From positions 1-5,508 of the forward strand of contig JAQGKM010000480.1 in assembly GCA_028290125.1 (NCBI GenBank): a DNA stretch of 5,508 nucleotides, read 5' to 3'. Made by a program: the position numbers and the translations under genes. Of this stretch, positions 1-5,086 are shown in pieces. Each line of letters opens with the position of its first letter. The stretch's first letter is position 1. The stretch comes from Hyphomicrobiales bacterium. GTDB lineage: Bacteria; Pseudomonadota; Alphaproteobacteria; Rhizobiales; Beijerinckiaceae. The notes beneath the pieces were generated by a model, which was not told the origin of the DNA, did no database searches, and saw nothing but the letters and a program-made list of their open reading frames with translations.

Positions 1-907
1 AGCCGATCGCGATGCTGCGCTGGGCCGCATCGAAGCCATGCCCGGTCACCAGCCGCACCCCTTCGCTGAGCACGATCTGCTCGGCCGTCTGCAAGCCCTT
101 GGCGTAGACGTTGGCGCTGGCGCGGCACAGGGGCGCCAGAACAAGCGGGATCGCCGGTGCAATGACAACCAGACCGCCGAACGTGAGTCCGAGCACCCGG
201 CCGACCAGCAAAGGCGCCGAGGTGGCGAGCGAAAAGGTGATGGCGCCGAACGACAGGGCCGCGAGCGCGGTCGGCGTCCAGACGGCGATGATGGCGATCG
301 CCACCGCGACCGCGAGCGCGCCCGCCGTCGCCCAGCGGTCACGCACCGCAAGGCTCCCGAGCGCGGGCCAGAGCAGCATGCTGAGCGTCAGCGAGGCGCG
401 GTCGAGCGTCGAGGATTCGATGTCGGGCGCTGGCGTCGTCGCCGGCGCGACCACGCCGATCAGGAGCGTCGCCATGGCGGCGATGCCGAGGCCGAGTGGC
501 AGGAGATAGAGGTTCGAGGTCTTGGTGTGCCCCGGCAGCGCCGCGGCCGTCAGCGCGGCAAGCAGCAGCGTGCCGGCGGTCTTGAAATAGCGCTCCGCGG
601 CAAGATGCGAGAACGGAGTCCAGATCAGCGTCAGCCCGACCCAGCCGAGCAGGAAGAACGCCGTCAGCGCCGTCGGCGAGTTCAGGACCTCCCGCAGCCG
701 CGCCAGATCGACCCGCTTGGGGCTGAGCATGACGCCGAGCAGCACCAGCGCGGCGCCGACCGGCATCATCGAGAAGATCAACCGGCGCGAGAAGATCGCC
801 CCGCAGGGCACGCCGATCGCCAGCATGGCGACGCCAAGCCTGATCAGCAGACCGGCAGCCTCCTGGGCAGGGTCGTCAAAACGGCGGCGGGTCGGAGCAG
901 CGGACAT
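1..907 (-). CDS. Multi-pass membrane protein resembling O-antigen ligase/polymerase (WaaL/Wzy type), C-terminus beyond window
   Basis: The frame is open from an ATG at 905-907 to the left edge, giving 302 residues with no stop, so the C-terminal part is missing. After a short polar N-terminus (MSAAPTRRRFDD) there are about nine hydrophobic stretches, near residues 20-39, 44-62, 80-97, 110-125, 133-154, 172-187, 193-210, 213-230 and 238-260. They are linked by short Arg-rich loops, as in a polytopic inner-membrane protein. Features recalling the O-antigen ligase/polymerase family are the LGWVGLTLIWTPFS segment (87-100), a DRASLTL stretch (169-175), and a VTGHGFDAA motif (288-296) after a long non-membrane stretch. 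In that family the equivalent region is the periplasmic loop with a G-x-G-F motif. If correct, it would transfer or polymerise lipid-linked glycans at the periplasmic face. The start lacks a clear Shine-Dalgarno sequence; a TTG at 914-916 is an alternative. No other polysaccharide gene is visible. The membrane topology is sure; the family is a moderate-confidence call. Confidence 0.7.
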   Translation of the reverse strand, partial: MSAAPTRRRFDDPAQEAAGLLIRLGVAMLAIGVPCGAIFSRRLIFSMMPVGAALVLLGVMLSPKRVDLARLREVLNSPTALTAFFLLGWVGLTLIWTPFSHLAAERYFKTAGTLLLAALTAAALPGHTKTSNLYLLPLGLGIAAMATLLIGVVAPATTPAPDIESSTLDRASLTLSMLLWPALGSLAVRDRWATAGALAVAVAIAIIAVWTPTALAALSFGAITFSLATSAPLLVGRVLGLTFGGLVVIAPAIPLVLAPLCRASANVYAKGLQTAEQIVLSEGVRLVTGHGFDAAQRSIAIG

Positions 908-1022
908 GGGGCACAATCTGGACGGCTGAAGTGAACGGACGCTGGAGCGCTTCGGGGCGATTCATCCTAGCTTTACTGCGCGCCCTGCGCTGTGCGCCTG
1001 CAGCAACATGCGCCAGCAATCA

Positions 1023-1445
1023 TCAGCCGCCGGAGTCCGGCGGGCGGCGCAGGGCCTTGACCTTGCCGCGCACTTCCTTGGCCTCGCGGCGGCGCACCTT
1101 GGAGGCGAAGGTCGGGCGGGTCGCCCGGCGCGTGATGACCGGCTTGGCCGCCTCCTCGATCAGGGCGGCGAGACGCTCCAGGGCGTCGGCGCGGTTGCGC
1201 TCCTGCGTGCGGAACCGCTGCGCGCTGATGACCAGCACGCCTTCGCGCGTCATGCGACGGCCCGCCAGCTTGATCAGCTGTTCCTTGACGAGCGGCGGCA
1301 GGTTCGGCGAGGCGGCGGCGTCGAAGCGCAATTGAACGGCGCTCGAGATCTTGTTGACGTTCTGACCGCCCGGCCCCGAGGCGCGCACGAAGGTTTCTTC
1401 GAGCTCGCTCTCGTCGAGACTGATTCTGTCGGTCATGCGGATCAT
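1023..1445 (-). CDS. arfB: Alternative ribosome-rescue factor ArfB (YaeJ/ICT1-like peptidyl-tRNA hydrolase)
   Basis: This 140-residue protein is the usual length for bacterial ArfB. It carries the class-I release-factor catalytic loop as RASGPGGQNVNK (residues 21-32, GGQ at 26-28), followed by the conserved SSAVQLRFD segment. The GGQ glutamine enters the peptidyl transferase centre and hydrolyses peptidyl-tRNA. From about residue 101 to 133 the tail is rich in Arg and Lys (KPVITRRATRPTF, KVRRREAKEVRGKVK). In the family this basic helix occupies the empty mRNA channel, so ribosomes stalled without a stop codon are released. No codon-recognition domain is present, which separates it from RF1/RF2. 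Two starts are possible, MIRMTDR at 1445 and MTDR at 1436. Neither has a good Shine-Dalgarno sequence, and the first lies inside a perfect inverted repeat. It follows the ThDP-enzyme gene by 51 bases on the same strand, so co-transcription is possible. Confidence 0.95.
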   Translation of the reverse strand: MIRMTDRISLDESELEETFVRASGPGGQNVNKISSAVQLRFDAAASPNLPPLVKEQLIKLAGRRMTREGVLVISAQRFRTQERNRADALERLAALIEEAAKPVITRRATRPTFASKVRRREAKEVRGKVKALRRPPDSGG

Positions 1446-1472
1446 GGGCGGAGGTTAGAAGCTCCGCCCATG
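1443..1472 (-). promoter_or_regulatory. Perfect 11-bp inverted repeat enclosing the arfB start codon
   Basis: The arms catgggcggag (1443-1453) and ctccgcccatg (1462-1472) are exact reverse complements separated by 8 bases. In the minus-strand transcript this gives a GC-rich stem whose 3' arm ends in the first arfB ATG, so the initiation site would be base-paired. There is no T-tract after it, so it is not a standard intrinsic terminator for the upstream ThDP-enzyme gene, although it could still stall or protect transcript ends. The arm also contains an ATG opening a nine-codon frame (MGGASNLRP) whose TGA overlaps the arfB ATG as ATGA. That small frame has no Shine-Dalgarno sequence. The repeat is certain; a role in translation control is inference. 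Confidence 0.5.
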
Positions 1473-1496
1473 TCTGTCACGCCGGGCGCGCGGATC

Positions 1497-3332
1497 TCAG
1501 TCGCGCCGGCCCGAGGTGTGGCCGCGGTTCGACTCGCCCGGCGCGCCGACGTCGACGCGGGCGTCGATGACATAGGGTTTTCCCGAGCGCACCATCGCCT
1601 CGCCGCGCAGCAGCGCCGCCGCGAGTTCGCCCGACGTCTCGAGCGGCCCCTCGCCCGCCACGCCCTGCGCGCGCGCAAGACCGACGAGATCGACCGGCGG
1701 GTCGCACATTTCCTGGCCGACGAACTTGTTCTCGACCGGACGCCCGCGCTGCACCGCCATCCGCTCCTGATGGGCGACGTCGTTGTAGTAGACACGGTTG
1801 TTGGCGATCACGATCAGCACCGGAATGCCCATGTGGGCTGCGGTCCACAGCGCATTGCCGCCCATCGAGAAATCGCCGTCGCCCACGACCGCGACGCAGA
1901 GCCGTCCCGAATCCTTCAGCGCCAGGGCAGAGCCGATGGCGTTGGCCGGACCCGAGCCGACGCCGCCGCCGCCATCGAAACCGACATAGTCGAGCGGCCC
2001 CTTGAAATTCACCGTGTCGGACGGCCAGCCGAGCGAGAAGCCCGCCATCGTGACCTCGCGGCTCTCGGTGAAGTCGCGCACCACCAGCGCGAGATCCTTG
2101 AGGCCCATCATGCCCTCGGCCCGGGGTTTTGGTAGCGCGGGCGCGTTGCGCACCGGCCATTTCGGCGCGGCCTTGTCGGTCGTGCCGCGCAGGCGGCGCA
2201 CGGCTTCAGTCAACGGGCGGATGATCTCGTTGGGCGACGACAGGATCTTCAGATCGACGGCCGGAAGGCCGAAATAGTCCATGTTCCAGCCATTGTGCAG
2301 GAACTCGTCGAGCGACACGTGGATGACTTTCGACGCCACCGGCACGCCCTTGCCGAGCGTCTGCGCGAAGTGTCCCTTCAGATCCATCCAATCGAGCGAC
2401 AGCACGACATCGGCTTCCTTGGTGGCGGCTGTCGTCGCGGGCGATGGCCGGAAACGCGGCTCGAAGGCGTGCAGCGGATGCTCGGTCGGGAAGGCGGCGG
2501 CCGTCTTCATGTCGGTGAGCACGAGCGCGCCGAGCGCCTCGGCGAGTTCGATGCGCGCGTCCCAATCGGCCTGCGAGCGCGATACGCGGCCCATGAGGAT
2601 CATCGGCTTCTTCGCGGCGACCAGCATGCGCGCGGCTTCTTCGACCGCTTCCGCCGAGGGCGCGGGCGGGCGGCCCGGCTTGTGGCGTTCGACATCCGGG
2701 AAGGTTACGGGACCGTCGAGTTTCGATTCCTGCAGGGCGACGTCGAGGCAGACATAGGTCGGCCCGCGCGGCTCGGTCGCGGCGATCTGGTGCGCGCGCA
2801 TCATCGCTTCGAGCGTCGCGCCGACGGAGCGCGGCTCGTCGTCCCATTTCGTGTAATGGCGGATCAGCGCGCCCTGATCTTTCGACGTGTGGATCCAGTC
2901 GATCCACGGGCGGCGCTCTTCGGCGTCGCCGGGGCCGGTGGCGCCCAGCATGAACACCGGCGCGCGTCCGCACCACGCGTTGAAGATCGCCATGGTGGCG
3001 TGCATCAGGCCGACATTGGAATGCAGCGCGACGCCCATCGGCTTTTCGGTGACTTTCGCATAGCCCTGCGCGATCGCGACCGCATGTTCCTCATGCAGGC
3101 AGACCAGCATCTGCGGATCGCGGTTGCCGAGATAGTTCACCATGCTGTCATGCAGGCCGCGATAGCTCGCGCCCGGCGTCAGCGCGATGTAACGCAAGTC
3201 GAGGCGGCGCAGCATTTCCGCCATGGCGTCCGACGCCCAGCCAAGCTCGGCGTTGCTGTCGGTGATGAGCCGGTCCTTGTCGTGGAAGGTGGCGGTTGCG
3301 AGCTTGACGCCCTTGTTCTTGTCCGTCGCCAT
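1497..3332 (-). CDS. Thiamine-diphosphate-dependent enzyme, acetolactate synthase/decarboxylase superfamily, substrate unknown
   Basis: This 611-residue protein has the three-domain layout of the ThDP decarboxylase superfamily. The N-terminal pyrimidine-binding domain (about 30-200) contains HEEHAVAIAQGYA (80-92), in which E81 aligns with the glutamate that activates the cofactor N1'. A central domain (about 225-385) follows. The C-terminal pyrophosphate-binding domain (about 410-595) has the metal-binding GDGDFS...NN motif: GDG at 484-486, NN at 511-512. The cofactor machinery is therefore intact. Such enzymes cleave or form C-C bonds next to a keto group, usually as cytoplasmic dimers or tetramers. 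The sequence does not identify the substrate; no acetolactate synthase small subunit is adjacent, so a biosynthetic IlvB role is unlikely. The start is set by GGGAG nine bases before the ATG at 3332. The frame stays open for 70 more codons upstream, but that part crosses the leader hairpin, the promoter and a repeat, and is not protein-like. Confidence 0.9.
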   Translation of the reverse strand: MATDKNKGVKLATATFHDKDRLITDSNAELGWASDAMAEMLRRLDLRYIALTPGASYRGLHDSMVNYLGNRDPQMLVCLHEEHAVAIAQGYAKVTEKPMGVALHSNVGLMHATMAIFNAWCGRAPVFMLGATGPGDAEERRPWIDWIHTSKDQGALIRHYTKWDDEPRSVGATLEAMMRAHQIAATEPRGPTYVCLDVALQESKLDGPVTFPDVERHKPGRPPAPSAEAVEEAARMLVAAKKPMILMGRVSRSQADWDARIELAEALGALVLTDMKTAAAFPTEHPLHAFEPRFRPSPATTAATKEADVVLSLDWMDLKGHFAQTLGKGVPVASKVIHVSLDEFLHNGWNMDYFGLPAVDLKILSSPNEIIRPLTEAVRRLRGTTDKAAPKWPVRNAPALPKPRAEGMMGLKDLALVVRDFTESREVTMAGFSLGWPSDTVNFKGPLDYVGFDGGGGVGSGPANAIGSALALKDSGRLCVAVVGDGDFSMGGNALWTAAHMGIPVLIVIANNRVYYNDVAHQERMAVQRGRPVENKFVGQEMCDPPVDLVGLARAQGVAGEGPLETSGELAAALLRGEAMVRSGKPYVIDARVDVGAPGESNRGHTSGRRD

Positions 3333-3339
3333 GCCGTGT

Positions 3340-3382
3340 CTCTCCCTTCGGCCCTGAAGCGCGGGAGAGTTCGTCTCTCCCG
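3340..3382 (-). promoter_or_regulatory. Structured 5' leader of the ThDP-enzyme gene with ribosome binding site and a competing hairpin
   Basis: In the transcript the 9-base word GGGAGAGAC occurs twice, at 3373-3381 and at 3338-3346. The second copy is the ribosome binding site, nine bases from the ATG. Between them lies CTCTCCC (3363-3369), the exact complement of GGGAGAG. It can pair with the upstream copy, forming an 8-bp stem (3362-3369 with 3375-3382) with loop ACGAA that leaves the ribosome binding site free. Or it can pair with the downstream copy as a 7-bp stem with a 16-base loop, masking the site. The first fold forms earlier and is tighter, so the default should be on. The pairing potential is read directly; use as a switch is inference. 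It matches no riboswitch I recognise; in particular I see no TPP riboswitch motif. Confidence 0.45.
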
Positions 3383-3392
3383 GCGCGGGCTC

Positions 3393-3410
3393 ACTTCGTT
3401 GGCGCGAAGT
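3393..3410. promoter_or_regulatory. 18-bp hyphenated palindrome over the candidate -10/start region (possible operator)
   Basis: ACTTCG (3393-3398) and CGAAGT (3405-3410) are perfect 6-base inverted arms around a 6-base centre. The element overlaps the candidate -10 box by three bases and covers the expected transcription start of the ThDP-enzyme gene. That is where a dimeric repressor would block initiation. No regulator gene is visible in the window. Six-base arms can arise by chance in GC-rich DNA, so this is a low-confidence call. Confidence 0.25.
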
Positions 3411-3437
3411 GTAGTGGCAGGGCACGCGGCGAGGCAA
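3408..3437 (-). promoter_or_regulatory. Candidate sigma-70-type promoter for the ThDP-enzyme gene
   Basis: On the minus strand TTGCCT (3432-3437) and TACACT (3408-3413) are separated by 18 bases. Each matches four of six consensus positions. Initiation would fall near 3401, giving a leader of roughly 69 bases that contains the hairpin and ribosome binding site. The -35 box is five bases from the edge of the nearby repeat doublet. This is a consensus match by eye only. Confidence 0.4.
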
Positions 3438-3442
3438 GGTCC

Positions 3443-3578
3443 CGTCATTGCGAGGAGCCGAAGGCGACGCGGCAATCCATCTTTGGCGCGACTGGCGACA
3501 ACCCGCATCACGAGCCGCGCGGCGCCAGCCGCAAGGCCTCACATGGATTGCTTCGTCGCTACGCTCCTCGCAATGACG
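3443..3578. repeat. Inverted doublet of REP-like extragenic repeats
   Basis: The left arm (3443-3480, 38 bases) and right arm (3543-3578, 36 bases) are near-perfect inverted copies around a 62-base spacer. They share an outer cgtcattgcgaggagc block and an inner gcaatccat block, and differ only in the middle (ccgaaggcgacgcg against gtagcgacgaa in the same reading). The spacer has further short complementarity (CTGGCG 3492-3497 with CGCCAG 3523-3528), so the whole unit could fold into one long hairpin. The core is a short extragenic repeat I recognise from Bradyrhizobium-type genomes, where it is present in many copies. The layout is that of a REP doublet (REPIN-like), presumably spread by an enzyme encoded elsewhere. 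It sits 17 bases after the stop of the 87-residue exported protein and just upstream of the ThDP-enzyme promoter, so it may also shape transcript ends. Apart from this doublet, the promoter and the leader, the 263 bases between 3333 and 3595 hold no gene. Confidence 0.85.
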
Positions 3579-3595
3579 AGCTGTGGCAGACAGCC

Positions 3596-3859
3596 TTACT
3601 GCGTGCAGACCTTGGTGGTCTTGATCGCCGACTGGGCTTCCGTTTCGGTCTTGTAGATCGTGCCGTCGCCGCCCACGACCGTCATCGTCGACGTCGTCGG
3701 CTTCTCGCGCGTGATGGTGCAGCGCTTGGTGGAGGCGTCCTGCACGATGAAATAGTTCGCCGAGCTCGGGCTCGTCACCGACATCGACTCGGTCTGGGCG
3801 AAGGCCGGCGCGGAAATGGCGGCGCTCATCAGGGCGGCCAGTGCGATTGCGCTTTTCAT
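3596..3859 (-). CDS. Small exported protein of unknown function with a conserved-looking Cys pair
   Basis: This 87-residue protein begins with a clear Sec signal peptide: MKSA, a hydrophobic core AIALAALMSAAIS, then APAFA with predicted cleavage after A21. The mature part is about 66 residues. It has a short Ser/Thr-rich lead, then YFIVQDASTKRCTI (36-49), KPTTSTMTVVGGDGTIYKT (53-71) and a C-terminal AQSAIKTTKVC (75-85). C47 and C85 are the only cysteines and could form a periplasmic disulfide. The pattern VQD-x3-K-x-C-T ... KPT ... VVG ... YKT-x-TEA ... K-x-C resembles small uncharacterised proteins I associate with Bradyrhizobiaceae; I know no function. The start at 3859 is supported by GGAG eight bases upstream and by the signal peptide. 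The frame continues upstream into the ligase gene, but that part is not protein-like. It lies 86 bases downstream of the ligase gene. Confidence 0.85.
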   Translation of the reverse strand: MKSAIALAALMSAAISAPAFAQTESMSVTSPSSANYFIVQDASTKRCTITREKPTTSTMTVVGGDGTIYKTETEAQSAIKTTKVCTQ

Positions 3860-3877
3860 GTCTGTGCTCCGTTCAAC

Positions 3878-3896
3878 GACCGGCGCAGCGCCGGTC
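3878..3896. promoter_or_regulatory. 19-base palindrome upstream of the small exported protein gene
   Basis: The sequence gaccggcgcagcgccggtc is a perfect inverted repeat with nine-base arms around one central base. It lies 18 bases before the start codon at 3859 and 49 bases after the ligase stop. As RNA it would form a strong GC stem just upstream of the ribosome binding site; as DNA it could be an operator. No T-run follows on the minus strand, so it is not a typical intrinsic terminator for the ligase gene. Its function is not determined. Confidence 0.4.
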
Positions 3897-3945
3897 CATG
3901 CGGCGTGACAATTTCGGCCCGTGAAGCAGGTTCCATTTCGGTGCG

Positions 3946-4995
3946 CTAAGCCTTTCGGAGAGGCGCGATCTGCTCGTAGGTGCATTGCTCCGGCGCCTTG
4001 TCGGGACGCCAGCGCATGAGCTTCGCGCCATGTCGAAGACGCCCGCCGCTGACATGATCGTAACGCACCTCGACGACCAGCTCGGGCTTCAGCGGCTCCC
4101 ATTGCGCGCTGCGCTCGGTGCTCCAGCGGCTCGGTCCACCCGGCGCGTCGCCCGTGAAACCCGGCGCGTGACGGAGCTTCTCGAGTTTCTTCGTCAACGC
4201 GGGCCGCTCCGCATCCGAGATCGTGGACGTGTAGCCGATGTGATCGAGCTTGCCCTCGTCATTGTAGAGCCCGAGCAGAAGCGAGCCGACCTCCTTCGAT
4301 TTGCTCGCGTAGCGAAAGCCGCCAACGACGCAATCTGCGGTGCGCAGGCGCTTGACCTTCACCATCGCGCGTTCGCCGGGCGCATAGGGCGCCGACCATT
4401 GCTTGGCGACGACGCCGTCGGTCGCGCCCGCCCCCGCCTGCGATAGCCAGCGCAACGCCTCGTCGCGATCGCGCGTGCCAGGCGACAGCGACAGCTCCGG
4501 GCTCTTGAATTTTTTCACCAGCTTGTCGAGGGCTGCGTGGCGCTTCGACAGCGGCGCGTCGACGAGGCTCGCGCCGTCGGGAGCAAGCAGCATGTCGAAC
4601 AGCACGATGCGTGCGGGCGTCGCCGCGGCGAGTTTCTTGATGCGGCTTTCGGCGGGATGCAGGCGCATCTGCAGCGCCTCGAAATCGAGCTGGCCGTCGA
4701 TCTCGATCACCAGCTCGCCGTCGATGACGAAGCGCTCGACGGAAAGTTGCGCCACCAGCGCAACCACTTCCGGAAAGTAGCGTCCGAGCGGCTTGCCTGA
4801 TTTCGCGCGCAGGTCGACTGCGTCGCCTTCCTTGAAGACAAGACAGCGAAAGCCGTCCCATTTCGGCTCGAACCACCACGCGGCGCCTTCCGGCAGGTCG
4901 GTGGCGGCGCGCGCCTCCATGGGGGCGAAGTCCAGCGGCAGGCCGAACGCGCCTGTCGCCTGCGTCGCCGGCGTTTTTTTCTGTCTGACAGCCAT
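3946..4995 (-). CDS. ligC: ATP-dependent DNA ligase, LigC type (stand-alone)
   Basis: This 349-residue protein carries the nucleotidyltransferase motifs of ATP-dependent ligases in order. Motif I is EPKWDGFR (43-50), with K45 as the lysine adenylated by ATP. RAKSGKPLGR (63-72) matches motif Ia. Motif III is VIDGELV (90-96), motif IIIa is VLFDML (131-136), motif IV is DGVVAK (193-198) and motif V is MVKVKR (211-216). An OB-fold follows (about 219-345; ADCVVGGFRYASKSKEVGSLLLGLY) with motif VI near RHGAKLMRWRPDK (321-333). The length and the DGVVAK form of motif IV fit LigC or a LigD ligase core. No polymerase or 3'-phosphoesterase domain is attached. The enzyme seals nicked DNA through a DNA-adenylate intermediate. 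LigC enzymes are linked to repair synthesis, base excision or end joining rather than replication. No ku or prim-pol gene is seen here. The start at 4995 lacks a clear Shine-Dalgarno sequence, but the N-terminal LPLDFAPMEA supports an upstream start. It is divergent from the isochorismatase-fold gene. Confidence 0.95.
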   Translation of the reverse strand: MAVRQKKTPATQATGAFGLPLDFAPMEARAATDLPEGAAWWFEPKWDGFRCLVFKEGDAVDLRAKSGKPLGRYFPEVVALVAQLSVERFVIDGELVIEIDGQLDFEALQMRLHPAESRIKKLAAATPARIVLFDMLLAPDGASLVDAPLSKRHAALDKLVKKFKSPELSLSPGTRDRDEALRWLSQAGAGATDGVVAKQWSAPYAPGERAMVKVKRLRTADCVVGGFRYASKSKEVGSLLLGLYNDEGKLDHIGYTSTISDAERPALTKKLEKLRHAPGFTGDAPGGPSRWSTERSAQWEPLKPELVVEVRYDHVSGGRLRHGAKLMRWRPDKAPEQCTYEQIAPLRKA

Positions 4996-5072
4996 GGCGG
5001 TTAACGCGGATTGCGCCCTTTCGTTCGCGCCCCGCGACCGCTAGCATGGCCGGACGGCCGCCAGAGCCGGAC

Positions 5073-5080
5073 AGGGAGGA
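5073..5080 (+). promoter_or_regulatory. Strong ribosome binding site for the exported isochorismatase-fold protein
   Basis: AGGGAGGA lies six bases before the ATG at 5087 and fixes that start. The 91 bases between the divergent starts (4996-5086) should hold both promoters, but I found no pair of boxes with acceptable spacing on either strand. Confidence 0.75.
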
Positions 5081-5086
5081 ACAGAC

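Noticed and set aside
38..934. Long plus-strand open frame rich in Arg, Gly and Asp
   Set aside because: It is antisense to the membrane-protein gene. Its product is low-complexity R/D/Q/G text typical of a GC-rich shadow frame, while the minus strand gives coherent membrane segments.
908..1022. Promoter search upstream of the membrane-protein gene
   Set aside because: A TAGGAT hexamer on the minus strand has no acceptable -35 partner at 16-18 bases. Nothing else in the gap is supported.
1027..1043. Perfect 7-bp hairpin in the last arfB codons (CCGCCGG, 3-base loop, CCGGCGG), just before the stop
   Set aside because: No T-tract follows on the minus strand, and Pro/Gly codons in GC-rich DNA easily give such palindromes. 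It is not supported as a terminator.
1481..1512. Imperfect GC-rich inverted repeat around the ThDP-enzyme stop codon
   Set aside because: The arms pair only with a bulge, there is no T-run, and half of it is coding sequence. It is not distinctive at this base composition.
1008..2135. 375-codon plus-strand open frame
   Set aside because: It lies opposite arfB and the C-terminal half of the ThDP-enzyme gene, both with unmistakable motifs. Its product has no recognisable domain.
3333..3442. TPP (thiamine) riboswitch upstream of the ThDP-enzyme gene
   Set aside because: The leader is short and lacks the conserved thi-box segments. Riboswitches of this class normally control thiamine synthesis or transport rather than ThDP-using enzymes.
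3333..3542. 70-residue N-terminal extension of the ThDP enzyme
   Set aside because: The in-frame extension translates the leader hairpin, the promoter and one repeat arm. The ATG at 3332 has a good ribosome binding site and matches the usual family length.
2295..3656. 453-codon plus-strand open frame
   Set aside because: It is antisense to the ThDP-enzyme gene and runs through its promoter and the repeat doublet. It is a compositional artefact of GC-rich DNA.
3910..3934. Possible EcfG-type stress promoter: GGAAC on the minus strand 16 bases before AATT
   Set aside because: The -35 matches GGAAC, but the -10 keeps only the TT of the expected CGTT. That is too weak to call without expression data.
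3860..4102. N-terminal extension of the small exported protein into the ligase gene
   Set aside because: The internal ATG at 3859 begins a clear signal peptide with a ribosome binding site. The upstream part overlaps ligase coding sequence in another frame.
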